From Adiantum capillus-veneris (lineage: Eukaryota > Streptophyta > Polypodiopsida > Polypodiales > Pteridaceae): a stretch of 64,000 nucleotides of DNA. The position numbers were made by a program, and so were the translations under genes. This document shows, in pieces, positions 13,152-26,576 of this stretch; the stretch's first letter is position 1; each line of letters opens with the position of its first letter. Under the pieces are notes generated by a model, which was not told the origin of the DNA, did not search any database, and saw only the letters and a program-made list of their open reading frames with translations. The stretch is from assembly GCA_014529385.2 (NCBI GenBank), contig CM043964.1, forward strand, positions 134,080,420 through 134,144,419, written 5' to 3'.

Positions 13152-14769
13152 TGTAATGGAAATGGCCTATGAACTTTGAATAGGGGAATTAGAAGAATTA
13201 GAGTGAGCATTTTTGTGAGAGTAATTTGAGAGCATAGAGGGTCAACTTAATTAGCGATAGCAACATAACCATAATACTCAATTAACTTGGTATGAACAAT
13301 ACTTTTGCGAGAGAGAGTTTAGAGAACTTGACAACATTTGAGGATCGGATTTATGTGGAGCCTGTCCCCCCTCCAATAGGCTTTTGTATTATAGATTCTC
13401 CCATCAAGAGAGACTTGGTACAATACAATCTTTGTGCTCCTTGTCACCTAGGTGATGCAATGAAGATGGAAAGCTTCATGCATCACGCGCATAATAGAGA
13501 GTTTGTAAAAAGCATTAACCATCCCCGGCCTTAGTCCCAAGGGCTCAAACACCTTCAAAGGTGGAGAGAGCTAGCGAGGAATGAAAATAGGGAAGAGGAA
13601 GAAGAAACATTCATAGAAGAAAGAAATAGTTCCTCACTTATCATCACTCCTCTTGCTTAGCATCCATAATAGCATAGTAATGAAGATGGAGAAGATGGCA
13701 AGCTTAAGCATTGAAGCATGGCTCTTGGTTGAATTTACATTCCATAGCAAGGAGTGTTGTTGTAGGCTCTCAACTTCTGTACAAGCTTTGGAGAAGGAGA
13801 TGGATCTCTTCAATTTTCACCCCACACAATGAGTGAGTGTGTGTGGGAGAGTATACCCCCCAAGCTAGCCCCCTCTTTGCTTTGGTCGACCCCCTCTTAT
13901 AGCACTAGCCTGCACCCGATTGGACCTCCTCAAGCTTGGACGATCACATGCTTAGTGCATATCAAGCAAGCATGCTAGCTTGGGACAAGTGTCCCCCTTT
14001 GCCCTTTGAGAGAGAGGACTTGATAAATGCATAAACAATTAATTAAGCTAACTAAATTATCATTGGACCCCTTGGAAGGCCAACCAATAGGCTTTAGGCA
14101 CACTATGAGGGAAACATGAAGAGGAGCTTGACAAGTGTCCTAGTTGCTTTCTTTATACGAAGCTTGCCTTGTGTGAGGGTGTGTGTGTTCTCTCTCTAGC
14201 TCCTACAAAGAGGGATCACCCCCTCATGAGTAAGGATGTGCTTTGATTTTTGAACACCTTAACCCCTCAAGCACCTTAGTCATGGAGCACTTTAGCACCT
14301 TAGCCATTAAGCACCTCAAGCACATTAGTAAACAAGCACTTTAGTCATGGAGCACTTTAGCACCTTAGCCATCAAGCACCTCAAGAACATTAGTAAACAA
14401 GCACGACAAGCACCTTTGTCAGCAAGCACAACAAGCACCTTAGTCAACAAGCATGACAAACACCTCAAGCTTGGGCCAGGTTCCCACCTCAAGCACAACC
14501 CTAGCTTGCCTACGGTCAAAGGACTTTTAACACTAATCTTTGGAGGTCTTTCATGAAGCTAACCCTAAGGTCTTTAAGCTCCATTAGCTAGCCTTGCTCT
14601 TTGACAAACCATCTCTCATTCGGACCCCTTACCATTGGCACCATGTTGAAATAGATTTGTAAGCACATGCCTATATTCTAACCCTTGTTCCTGTTTATTG
14701 TCCCACATTAAATGACCAGTTTAATATGAGAAAATCATTTGGGTTGGTTAGATATTAGATTTTATGACA
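13152..14769 (-). repeat. 3' LTR of G1
   Basis: Plus strand begins tgtaatggaaatggcctatg and ends gattttatgaca. The same ends occur at 26577 and 28371 in G2. Followed by ttacctctctcttgaaatca, the reverse of the G-family polypurine tract. Contains a repeated block based on tagtcatggagcactttagc (about 14275-14400). Confidence 0.88.
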
Positions 14770-14849
14770 TTACCTCTCTCTTGAAATCATAGTTGCCCTT
14801 GACTATGAGGTAGAAGAGATAAAGCCTTGGTTATTAGTCAACCTTTCTT

Positions 14850-14851
<2 letters not shown>

Positions 14852-14904
<53 letters not shown>
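14852..14904. repeat. (CA)n microsatellite at the G1 deletion junction
   Basis: About 26 CA units followed by looser CA-rich sequence to about 14970, lying where G3 has pol. Confidence 0.95.
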
Positions 14905-14907
<3 letters not shown>

Positions 14908-15039
14908 ACACACACATTCTCACACACAATCTCACCCACCCACTCACGTTGACACAAACACACACTCACGCGTGCACTCACTCTTCTTGATTCCTATAGT
15001 TTTCATTTTATGAAACATTAGGACCTTTTAGGGACTCTT

Positions 15040-16207
15040 TGACAAAAATCATGTACGCAGAAACTGAAATCTTCATTGATTATATCAAAAGTAGGTGAAT
15101 TTACAAGTGGTATAGTATGGCCAAACTCACTAGCATCTATATACATGTTTTTCCCCTGTAGGTGAAGTAGATTCTCCTTTCAGGAAACTTCATGTTGGCA
15201 GCCATGCGGTTGAACCATGGTGCCCCTAGGATAGCATCCTTGAGGAGAGATGAAAAAGTCTTCTTTGTCAACATAGCTTTGGACATGGAGCCTCAATTTC
15301 CCAATTAAGGGACTAACGGAGGCTCGTTGTCCCATAAAGTAGTGTCGACCATTACAACATCTCCCATCTCAAAAGCTTGAATGCCCAACTTGGTGGCCAA
15401 CTCCAATGATATGAAGTTGTGAGTAGAGCTAGGGTCAAACAAGATGAACGCATCATGCTCCCTTACCTTTCCCCAAGCATAGGAGAGAGGTGTACCTTTG
15501 CAATGAGCATCCTCTTTTGGAGCTTCAATGGTGGAAGCCCTAGAAGTCTCATTGCGAGCATTTTTCTTGGGGAAAGGATGATATCCATATCCTGGCTCCT
15601 TACACTTAAAACACTTATGGTCCTTGCGAAAAGCTTCAAGCTCTTCAGGAGAGAGTTTTGTTTTACCTTTGTAAACCCCCTTCTCCTTGGACCGATTGTT
15701 GTTGTTGTTGTTGTTGGGATTGCCTTGGGAAGAATTTTGGGCATTGATTTTTCCCTTGGCATCCCTTTTGTCTTTATTTTCCATGGGCTTGACATTCCAT
15801 CTAGCCCCTTGTTGGAAATTGATGCATGAAGCAACCATGGTGTAGTGGATTACTTTGGTGATAGAACCAGGCCATTGAGAGTTGACATACTTGGCCATCT
15901 CTTCAGGTAATCTTGCACAAAACTGTTGCTTTTGCTCAACAAAGTCTATCTTTTAGAAGATAATAGCCTTGAGATGTAAGTCCCAAAATTGTCTAGTATT
16001 TGTGGATAGACTCATGAGAGAGAAGCTTTAAACTGCGCCATTCGGTGAGCACTTTGTCCTTTGCATTGCTAGCAAGGAATTGCTTCATGATGGAAACTTG
16101 TAGAGTTTTCCATGTCTTTGGGGCTTCGTTGTTTGCACGAAGGCTAGCCCACAATTGATGAGCCTATTTTTGAAAGTGCATAGCTACATGGCATAGCTTG
16201 GAGGAGC
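15040..16207 (-). pseudogene. G1 gag-protease remnant
   Basis: Minus-strand frame 15898-15305 (197 codons) carries a degenerate zinc knuckle CFKCKEPGYGYHPF, where the family's His and last Cys (CFKCGEQGHAYRAC in G3) are replaced by Tyr and Phe. The protease site LFDPSSTHNFIS has lost the Gly seen as DPGS in G2 and G3. Further 5', gag sequence continues with stops to about 16207. An Asn run lies between gag and the knuckle. Non-functional. Confidence 0.88.
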
Positions 16208-17221
<1,014 letters not shown>

Positions 17222-19722
17222 TAATATCCACATTCCCTTATTATTTATATTATGTAAATGAATAAGAAAGTTAGTCATGGGTGGCGCTCGGCCAATATGG
17301 CATGCACCCGGTTACAATCTCCCTCTTGAAGGCCATTGTGGCCCAAGTGGCCTATGTTAGTATACAAACATGTACAAATGTGAAACATCATGAGGCTTCA
17401 ACTTATGCCCATAATCTCAATGCAATGTGAGAAACATTGCTAAGCTCTTTGTAGGAGCATCTTCAGGGTTGTCATCTGTATGAACTTTGGCTAACTCAAT
17501 GTGTTTGCTAGCCATAATATCCCATATCACATGATACCTCACCTCAATGTTTTTTTGACTTGGAATGAAACACAGGGTTCTTTGCTAACGCATTTGCACT
17601 CTAGGTGTCACAATGTAGCACTGGAGTCTTGTGTATACCAAGGTCTCCCACTAGATGAGATAACCACACAGCTTCCTTGCTGGCACTAGAAACTGCAACA
17701 TACTCAGCCTCAGTAGTGGAAGACAAAGTGCAATTTTGGAGACATGATCTTCAAGAGACGCTCCGATCCTGGCTCAAAACACTCAGGTATACAAGATACA
17801 TGTGTAGATCTCCTCACTGTCTGACTTCTAGATTTTGCTCTCTCTGGAGCACTACTAGCGATAGGAACATCACTAGTAGATTGAGTTGGTTTTCCTAAAT
17901 TTGTAGAGGCTACATTCTCAAAGTTGACTTTCTGATATTTGATCTCTTTAACGTGCTGTCTATGCATTTTAGACTCATTCAATATCACTTGTGAGCTGTG
18001 AATAACCTTTCTAGATTTTGGGTGCCAGAGACAATATCCCATCTCTCCTTGGGATCCGTCTTCTTGCAAAGTTCTTTGGGAATGTGTGAGAATGCTTCAC
18101 ACCAAAACACATCTCCTACAGGATCTTGAAATTCATATGAGTACTAGCGATCTATTGATGATGTGTACAGTTGTTATAACAACCTCTCCTCAAAACTTAG
18201 GAGGTAAATTTGCCATGGAGAACATGGATGTGACTCTTTCTTGAATCGTGCAATTCATATGCTCAATCAACAATTCCATTCTGAGTAGATGTGTACGGCC
18301 TAGTAAACTGTGGCCGAATCCCTTGTTTTCTAATGAAATTATTGAACTTTGTGGAGACATACTCTCCACCATTGTCAGTTTGAAAAGATTTGAGCTTTCT
18401 ACCAAATTGGTTCTCAACCATGGCTAAGAATCTCTGGAATGTAACAAACACTTCGTCTTTGCCCTTCAAGAGGTAGACCCACACCTTTCGAGTAGAGTCA
18501 TCTGTGAGTGTTAGGAAATACAATGCCCCCCTAGAGATTTGTGTGGCATATGCCCACATAAATTGCTATGAACCAAATTTCCCAACTCTCGATGTGATGG
18601 CAAGTAAGTTTGCCTAGTTTGCTTGCCATAGATGCAATGCTCACATAAATTGAAATAAAAAAAGTTTAACAGAGGTAAATAGCCCAAACATTGAAAATTT
18701 TTCATTCCCTTATGGCTCATATGGCCTAGCTCGTTATGCCACAGCTCAATGGAAGGCTGCTTGGCTACATAGATAGAACTCTCTTTGATTGAAGAGACAT
18801 ATAAAGAGTACAATCAACCAGATTTGTGACCTTTTATGACAACCAAATTTTCTTTACGCCAAGAATCACTACCAAAAATAGTAATATAGCCTAGAGAATC
18901 AAGCTGACTAACTGACACCAAAATCTTAGTCAATTTAGGAACATGTCATTTGACTCCACGAAGCATAAATTCAGTGCCATTAGTCATGCATAACTTGACA
19001 TCTCCTATACCACATATATCAAGTTAATAGGAATCTCCAAGCTTGACTGAACCATGCATAGTAGTATATGTGGAGAACCATTCCCTATGGGGAGTAACAT
19101 GGGAAATGGCACATGAATCAATGATCCAATTTTGCTTATAGCACTCATCAAGAGCCAATAATGCATCTTGGCTCAAATCAAAAGTGAAAACAAGCACATA
19201 TGTTCGTTGTTGCACATTAAGAACAACCTTTAGAGGAGGAGATTCAACCACATTGATCTCCTCTATCTTTACACTGCATGACTATTATTCGCATTAAATT
19301 CTAACTAAGCCAGAGATTTCCTTGCATAGCAAGAAAATGGTCTTTATTTTATCATCAAAATTCAGCCCTCTTGATGTCAGCTGAAAAAATGTGCTATTGA
19401 ACTCATTCAAGTGTGCACTCAAGCGTATTAGTTTCTTCATCAAGAAAACTTTGTTAGAAGCACTTTTTCCAGCCCTATAGTCTTGTCCATAATCGTGAAG
19501 AATATGGTCTTGCTAAGATGTAATCTAATTGGTGTCATAGCAAGGGCATCCAACTTTTCCCACTGATCATCAGTGTAAGCATTCTCTCTATGCTCTTTCA
19601 ACCGCGTTGTCAGGCCCTTGTTGACCAAGACATCAAGCATATATTGCTTCTAAATTGTAAATTTTGTGCCATCAAACTTCTTTATGTAGTAGTCTTTCCT
19701 TTATGAAGCAATACTAGTAGCC
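17222..19722 (-). mobile_element. Decayed Ty1/copia element C4, RT deleted
   Basis: Minus-strand order: gag (about 19720-19290), protease (19190-19025), GAG-pre-integrase (18813-18600), integrase (18560-18190), linker (18069-17745), then directly RNase H (17740-17400). The whole reverse transcriptase is missing at about 17740. Minus-strand ccttcaagagggagatt at about 17317-17333 is a polypurine tract, and the sequence left of it ending cccggttaca (17316) is the start of a 3' LTR whose far end I cannot place. No 5' LTR is recognised. Confidence 0.8.
17400..19722 (-). pseudogene. C4 gag-pol remnants
   Basis: gag: TDDQWEKLDALAMTPIRLHL. Protease: NWIIDSCAISHVTPH, with Cys where the DSGA Gly should be. 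GAG-pre-integrase: LWHNELGHMSHKG with CEHCIYGKQ. Integrase: TDNGGEY with the second catalytic Asp, then a frame break at the Glu region (NGIVD, then CTIQERV). RNase H: STTEAEYVAVSSASKEAVWL, then CDT and a stop. Many stops and shifts. The linker-to-RNase H fusion at about 17740 is a deletion join, since the copia order needs RT between them. Confidence 0.85.
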
Positions 19723-20987
19723 ATAACTCAAGATAAGGTGACCAAATATTTATGGCAAAATGTCTAGGATAATTTCTACAGAGTTTCCCCTAAAACAAGA
19801 ACAAAAAATCAAGAAAAAATGCAACAACAAGAACACATATGGCCGACTCGCAGGAAAAATATGACAGTCTCCTCTATAGGGGGAGTAAAATCTCAAACCT
19901 GACATGACAAAATCAATGCATAAATTGACAATAGCAACCATTAGTCATAAGACTAACATAAAATGCAAAACAAATTATCATGTGACCACCAACTCGATGT
20001 CAGAAGAAAAAATGTCCCACCAGATACATAGCCTATGGCAAGGAAACCAAAAGAGGGGTACTCGAGCAACATGTATCACCGAAAGTGTCTCAACATTGGA
20101 GAACACCTCAGCTCAAGAAAACCTCATGCAAATGACCCTCCAAAGGCTAAATAGACTCAAGACTAGCCAGAGTCTCAGAAAGGGCTCTTCCGGTTCGAGT
20201 CTCAAAAACGACCAGGTAACTCCCAAAAAACAAACGAAAATCATCTCCATGGACAATGTACATAGGCAGTAACCGCAAATCAACATACATGTGTAACTGT
20301 ACACAAATTAGCTTCAAGAACCGCTGCATGTAGTTAACAAAATCCCTCCAAGGATACGCTCTCAATAGAGCGCACAGTAGTATGCATGTCTGTCAAAATT
20401 GCATAAATTTGATATGCAAAACTCCCACTGAAACTGAGTAGTACTGCAACGTGTACTTGTAAGTTTGTGAAACATGTAGAAAACTCCACCTGTAATGTTG
20501 ATGCAGAACACTTTGCCTCGACCGTAATGTTGATGCAAAACACTACGCCTCAATCGAAAAATGATCTACGATCAAATCTCCAATGCTAACTCCACGTATA
20601 ATGTCAATGCCGAATCTTTGCCTCCGAGCAGTGTGCTCAGGAAAACACGTCTCTTGAGAGACCGCTAGCAGAGAGAGTAGCTACGCTCTATGTCCCATTA
20701 ATCGAGAAAAAATCTATCTCATGGTGGGAATCGTGGACTCAAGAAAAATCCACAGGTGTGTATATCAATCAATCCACAAAAGACATGTACATCCAATCTT
20801 TGTTTGTGTTTGAGAGTGATGTCAATGCCATAGAAAACGATGTCGGAGATGTCGAAGCTGAAAAGAATGATGTCAAAGATTTCAAAGCCAATGTTGAAGA
20901 CGTCGAAGCTAATGTCAATGAGACTAGTGTTTGAAATGATGTCTCTTTTTAGCATGTTATGAAGGATAGGCCCAACTCAGTTGTGGA
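19723..20987. other. Unassigned sequence; C4 leader region possible
   Basis: No coding pattern recognised. Short direct repeats of the type gtaatgttgatgcaRaacac occur near 20483-20545. A degenerate gatgtcgaagct-type repeat of about 30 bases lies at about 20819-20925. A tRNA-iMet-like primer site could have been ctctatgtcccatta near 20687, but it is too diverged to call. Confidence 0.3.
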
Positions 20988-21320
20988 AAGGAAGCTTTGG
21001 GCTCTTTTAACCGAATACAAAGGGATGGCCTTTCTTCAAATGTAACGTGTTGATTATATAAAATGCCCAACATGAGTGCACGGCAAGGAAGCTCTATGCT
21101 ATTTTAATAGAATGCAAAGGAAAGGCCTTTCTCCAAATGTAACCTGTTGATTTTAGGATATGCCCAACATGACTACGGCAAGGAAGCTCTATGCTTCTTT
21201 AACAAAATGCAAAGGTATGACCTTTCTTCATATGTAACATGTTGATTGTAGTATATGTCCACCATGAATGTGCAAGGAAGCTCTATGCTATTTTATCGAT
21301 TGCAAATGGAAGACCTATTG
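20988..21320 (+). repeat. 95-bp tandem array of a PPR-like unit
   Basis: aaggaagctctatgctNttt recurs at 20988, 21085, 21180 and 21274 (periods 97, 95, 94). Each unit reads roughly as the Y(A/V)QH..(A/G)KEAL.(C/S)F.(K/R)MQR...S part of a PPR motif. Units are interrupted by stops and shifts. Confidence 0.8.
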
Positions 21321-21855
21321 CCAAATGCAATCGCCTATGCTTGCACCTTGAAGGCATGTGGCCTTATGCGTGGCCTTCACATGGGTGAGAGAATTCATGA
21401 TGATATTAGGGACTATTGGAGAAACATGTTGTGCTTAACAATGATTTGGTCAATATATATGTCAAATGTGATGCCTGTACAAAAGTGTATAAAGTTCTTG
21501 ATGAGATTTTTATTCAATATGTCATCTTGTAGAACACGTTGATTGCAAGATATGTCCAACATGGCTATGCCAAGGAATCTCTAGGCTATATTAATCAAAT
21601 GTAGAAGGAATAATGAGATATGGGGCTCTTGGAGAAACATGCTATGCTTGGAAACCCTTTGGTCAATGTGTATGTCCAATGTTTTGCCCTTATGAAATCG
21701 CATAAAGTTCTTTATGAGCTTTATGTTCAAAATATCATCTCTTGGAACACATTTAGCAGGAAATGCCCAACATTGTTGTGGCAAGTTCTTAGCTATTATA
21801 ATGGCATCCAATGGGAAGGCCAGTGCTTGCACTTTTCTCTCAACTGGCTGTCCTA
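20988..21855 (+). pseudogene. PPR protein pseudogene
   Basis: After the tandem array the plus strand reads MEDLLPNAIAYACTLKACG, then LHMGERIHDD, ARYVQHGYAKESLGY, LGNPLVNVYVQC and NIISWNTFSRKCPT, successive pieces of land-plant PPR repeats in changing frames. PPR proteins bind organellar RNA, but here stop codons and shifts leave no frame longer than about 95 codons. No organelle-targeting peptide or E/DYW end is visible. The block near 21350 is related to the fragment at 8117-8190. Confidence 0.78.
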
Positions 21856-22012
21856 AATGTCTAACAAGCTTAACACCAAGCTGAGGTACACTTTTCTTGA
21901 ACACTACGCCTTTAATTGCCTATACTTACACTTTCCTCTCAACTAATTGTCCTGAATGTCTAACAAGCTCAACACTAAGCTAAGGTACACTTTTCTTGAA
22001 CACTACCCCACC
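21826..22012. repeat. 99-bp tandem duplication
   Basis: ctcaactggctgtcctaaat (from about 21838) and its partner ctcaactaattgtcctgaat lie 99 bases apart, both followed by a gaggtacacttttcttgaacactac-type end. Two copies. Confidence 0.8.
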
Positions 22013-24978
22013 AGATCCTCACTACCATCGGACATACCATCCCCTGTTCTGTCATTCTCTTCTTAGTACATCACAATAACATCCCTTAGGATGCCACTCT
22101 TATACATATGTGACCAAATTTGCAAAGGAACTCTTTCCTATAAAAATCCTTTCCCATAAAAATAATCTAAAACTATTTTTTGCGGCAAATTTGTTTCTTT
22201 GCATTTATATACAAGGTGTGATTCAATGGAAAAATAGCCTTGGCATGGCATATACTTGTAGGCCACCCAGACCCAGGTCTTTTGAATGTAGCTTAAGTTG
22301 CTACATGTTGAATGGTTTTGAGGCATGAGAGATGCAAATGAGTTAAGCAATAGTTTAGCAGCATCACTTTTAAGGCAAGTAACATGTGACCCACCTGCCC
22401 CCCACCTGCAACATGACTAGCTATGACGATTAACACCCGCAATAAGACCATTAGAAATTATTCTTTTGCATTTATTTTTAAGACTACATCAGCTCTTACA
22501 ATTGTTATGAGCTCTTTTACATATTGAATTTGACATCGAGTTTCTTGTTGGCTATGATGTCGTGCTCTTGCAAAATTCATTCAAGTTTTATTTTCAAAGT
22601 TTTTCATATCCGTTTTAACTCCTCCAATGTGTGCCACAAGAAGCATATATCATCACAATGCTAGATGTTTTCAATAGACAAGCATGCCTCCACCTTGACA
22701 AAACTGCAAGGTTTATAATCTACATCCAAATCTCCATGTGTATGTGTTTTCTTGGACAACACATAAAGACTATGAGGTAGGGCATGGCTTCTATTCCTTA
22801 TAATTTTGGGGAGACATAGTGCCGACTCTTGACCATACATTTGTATGGAATTTTTGCATGGCATGCACTGTGTGTTCAATGTTTTCACTAGTTGCCTGAT
22901 TGCATGATGAAAGGTTTAACTATTCATGTTGTCTTCATGTAACTTAACATGAACAATATCCTTCACCTTGAAAACTCAAACGAGACTTGTACTCAAGTAC
23001 CAGCTTAGTAGAGTGTCTCCATTTATCGAGAAAAGCATTTTGAGCGAGCTAAAATCTGAGCAACCCATGACATTATAATGGCCACCATAAGTAGCATGAT
23101 TCATATTTGCACATGCCAACAAAGAATTTACGTATTGTTTTGCTATTGTTAAAAAATAATAATTATAAACCAAGCTATTCAGCTGTAGCCACCAAAAACA
23201 TAACAACCACAAAATTTTCCATGATTATAGTGGCACATTACATAATTTCATAACAAACTTTACCACAAAGAGCTTGAAAATGCAAACTTTTTTTAATAAA
23301 AATCTCTATGTATGTTACGTGTTGTCAACATGTTGGCCTCACAAAAATTTGCATCGAGCTTCCAAAATCCATACATAGAGAACACTAGTAAGTCAAAGAA
23401 GCAAGCTTCTACATTCATGTTCTCCAACAAAAAATCTTACACATTCTAATGCTAATGTAAACTACACACACTACATGAAAAATATTTTTAATGCACCAAC
23501 CATCAAAAGCATGACAATCACCAAAATTTCCATAGATAGAGTGATACATCATGTAATTGCATGGAATTGTCTACCAATAAGAGCTTGGAACATGTCAACT
23601 TCTGGTAGTGCAACCTAGTGAATAAACTCATGTACTATCAAGTCCAAACCAAACACTTACAAATACACAAAATATAAGTGCTTGCAAGGAAAAAATGCCA
23701 AATACTTGCTTTCATTCTTTTGAAAGCATTCACAGGTGCATCAATGAAATTATGTCACTTAAATAGAGTAATTCACACATTGCTCAAGATCCCTTTGTAC
23801 TGACATAAAAAGTGTGTGCCTCACTGAATATGACAACAACTTCTCAAACCACCTCACCACTTAAGGCTCTACCATTTTCTATGTTCTCTTGAAACTCCTT
23901 TGTTGATCCTATTCTTGACTTAATAGTCTTACTATCTCTAAACTTTGGGACAAAAAGAGATAGGTGTATCTGAGGTGCTTGATCGAGCCACATGGTTTTG
24001 AAACCTCTTTCAAGAACAAATCCATTTCTATAAAGCATCTAAATTTCATATCTTTGCAAGTTAGTTCCTTGAGAAAGTGACCACACATCAAAATTATGTC
24101 CTGGAACACTAATAACATGTTCATTACAAATCTCCCAAGAATGTATTAATGTTAAATTGCAAAACCAAAGAAACCCTTTTCATGACATCTCTTGGGTATT
24201 TCTTGAATTTCCCAAAGGATGGTGTAGGAATCCCTTCTTTTTTATTTCCAACACCATCACCTATTAGAGCACTCTAATGTCCACTTGGCGTTTGAACAAA
24301 GAAAGTCATTTTTCTACCCAATTTTATTCTTCTATTAGTCCATATTTTCTTATGCACCGCTCTTTCAACACACTTTCTATTGCTCTCAAGAGTTCCATCA
24401 TTTTGGACACTTTCTTGCCTTGTCATAGTCATTGACACAAATTCTAGTCTATGGCTATCCTCTTCAAAAAAATTCATAGGATCAATATCTACAAGACATT
24501 TTCTTTGAACACTCCTCTCTTTCCACTTGCATCATTGTATCTTAGGCAAGTTAATCCTATCTCATCCGTGGACAAGCAAGCAAGGTTTGAAAGCTGTCTA
24601 GTTGATGATGATCCCGTTAATTGATTGCATAATCTTTCCTTCTTATCCTTTATGCTAGGTCAACTTCTAACATGTGTAGCTTTTAAGTATGCATTGTACC
24701 TCACACTCTATAATATGGCTAGTGATATGTCTACCCCACTAGACTCTCAGAGGGAAATTTGAGCCTTGTTACCCACACTAGGTTGCATACAAGCATGTTG
24801 GGTCTCTTAAAGATTGGTCTCCTAGGAGAGGTCATGTTGGCATGCCTTATTTTGAGCGGTAATTTATTCAAGAGATATTTTATTCCTTTGTACCTCTAAA
24901 TACAAAGAGCCCTTAAAAAACACCATTTTCACTTAGTTTCTTTCAATGCTAAGAGCCCTTTGAAAAGACCATTTTTTA
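22013..24978. other. About 3 kb with no recognisable gene
   Basis: AT-rich sequence. Short minus-strand frames (22888-22661, 24124-23844, 24477-24274) have protein-like composition, but none shows a motif that I recognise and none is longer than about 75 codons. No LTR ends, primer sites or strong repeats seen. Confidence 0.4.
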
Positions 24979-25284
24979 TGAGAGATACCCCTCCTCGGGG
25001 GTCTATGCACAAAATATACAATTTACACTTTTATACAATTTTCAATATACATCAGAGTTGCGCAAGCATTTTCATAGGGGAGGAGCTCATAGCACCTGAC
25101 CAAGCATGTAGTTTAGGCCATGAGCCGGACTGCATGCAGAGGCACCTAGCGACTAGTGCTACCCTTGAATGGCTGTTATGAATAAAAGCATACTCAAGAA
25201 AAATATAACATTGTGGAGGGTGAATATATGTGTTACGGGAAGAGAGAGAGAGAGAATATAGTGGAGGGTGAAATAGAGTGCACA
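24979..25284 (-). repeat. LTR of family D, isolated copy
   Basis: Starts tgagagatacccctcctcgg and ends aaatagagtgcaca. It matches 48938-49327 base for base over long stretches, apart from the GA tract, which here is only about 16 bases (25240-25255). No primer site lies on its left and no polypurine tract on its right, so it behaves as a solo or truncated LTR. The flanking five bases do not match. Strand is assigned by analogy with the other copy. Confidence 0.75.
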
Positions 25285-25716
25285 GAGACATGAGAAAATG
25301 ACAAACAGAGAATCTTTAAATGCCCCATCTAAATGAAACAGGAAATCATGTATTAATGCAATGACTAAATCTGGGTATACCATAACATCAAAAAAAGTTT
25401 ATAACAAAATAACTAGTAGAGCACTGGACCCTGTGTAGGGATCGAACGGTCCACCCATCCACATTTGCTCTACTATGGACATAGAGAATTTCACTTCGCT
25501 ATCGGGAGCGAGCCAGAACACTTTCAACCTACCTGAGCCAGACAAAAGCAGAGACCGCTTCTCCTCCCTCCATGAACCCGAGCTTTGAAAGGATCCCAAG
25601 TACCAGTAGCTGGTAGGGTATCAACACCAACCATACCACTTTAGGTGCCACGCCTCTTCGATGCCCAACACCAGGTGTTTAGGCAAAGCCAAGGCAAAAT
25701 CCCCAACATTTTAGTC
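25285..25716. other. No recognised gene; tRNA-like patch
   Basis: Minus-strand gtagagca and gttcgatcc around 25440-25480 recall tRNA A- and B-box phrases, but no cloverleaf can be folded by eye. Otherwise nothing recognised. Confidence 0.3.
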
Positions 25717-25721
25717 GTGTA
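25717..25721. repeat. Target site duplication of B2, left copy (gtgta)
   Basis: Matches gtgta at 35820-35824, 10 kb away, at the outer edges of the two B-family LTRs. Confidence 0.82.
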
Positions 25722-25946
25722 TTTTGGAATTAGGGTTGGAGAGAGACACACACAGCTTGGAGAAGACGAAGGAAGCTCAAGGCACACAATAGAGAGTGTG
25801 TTACTTAGTGTGCAATGGAAAGATAGATAGCCCTAGAGTGATGGGCGTATATACAATGCTCGGGGGAAAAGACCTCCTAAAGAGGGAAAAAATGCCCCGG
25901 CGGTCCTAGTGTGTTTACACATCACTACCACATGTATATGGTAACA
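25722..25946 (-). repeat. 3' LTR of B2
   Basis: Begins ttttggaattagggttgg (the partner has tgttggaattagggttgc, so the terminal TG is mutated) and ends catgtatatggtaaca. Followed by aatcccccc, the reverse of the polypurine tract. Confidence 0.88.
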
Positions 25947-25978
25947 AATCCCCCCTAGAGTGATGCGGTGAATGAGAG

Positions 25979-26576
25979 CTAGCATATGAGTAAATGGAAG
26001 TGCCATGCCCTGAGGACATGATCAATCAACAAAGGGGAGCAAGCCCAAAGCATTGTGAAAAGCTTCAAGCTTCTCATGAGATAATGCCTTTGTGAAAAGA
26101 TTTGCAAGGTTGTCCTGTGTTGGCACATAAGCCAACCTGATCTCTCTTGCTGAGAGCCTCTCCCTGACATAGTGGTAATGCACCTCAATGCTTTGTGCGA
26201 GCATGAAAAACTGGGTTCCTCGCAACTGCCAATGCACTCTGACTGTCAGTGTAGATAGTTTTGACATTGTCCTGTCCAACACCCAAATCAGTCATAAGGC
26301 GTCTGAGCCATACACACTCAATCGTAGCTGTGAAGACTGCCCTGTACTCAGCCTCACAACTCCAAGTGGCCACAGTAGGTTGCTTCTTGTTCAACCATGA
26401 TATACATGAACTACCAAGCATGAAACAAAAACCACTTGTGGACACTCGCGTGTCAAAACAACCAGCCCAATCTGAGGTCAAAAAAAGCATGTAAGTCTGG
26501 CGGCAATGATCCCCCCTTGGATAAAACAAGCCAAGATGTAAAGTGCCACTAAGGTAGCGGAAAATCCTCTTGACAA
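25979..26576 (-). pseudogene. B2 copia RNase H remnant
   Basis: Minus-strand frame 26529-26185 contains SDWAGCFDTRVSTSGFCFML, CEAEYRAV and YTDSQSALAVARNPVFHART. A one-base shift near 26186 moves to the frame with IEVHYHYVRERL and LAYVPTQDNLANLFTKALS, ending at 26022. The usual D-A-D-W start appears as SDWAG. To the right the coding sequence ends at the G2 LTR (26577). Confidence 0.9.

Larger units (their letters stand above)
13152..16207 (-). mobile_element. Ty3/gypsy element G1, internally deleted and truncated
   Basis: First of four G-family copies. On the minus strand the order is gag-protease remnant (16207-15040), a short CA-rich junction, the downstream edge of the internal region and the 3' LTR (13152-14769). 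Compared with G3, everything from just after protease to the end of pol is missing. Alignment with G2 gag stops abruptly at about 16207 (agcttggagga), so the 5' LTR and gag start are gone. Confidence 0.85.

Noticed and set aside
25410-25480. tRNA gene or tRNA-derived SINE
   Set aside because: gtagagca and gttcgatcc phrases are present, but spacing and stems do not give a cloverleaf and no SINE tail is visible.
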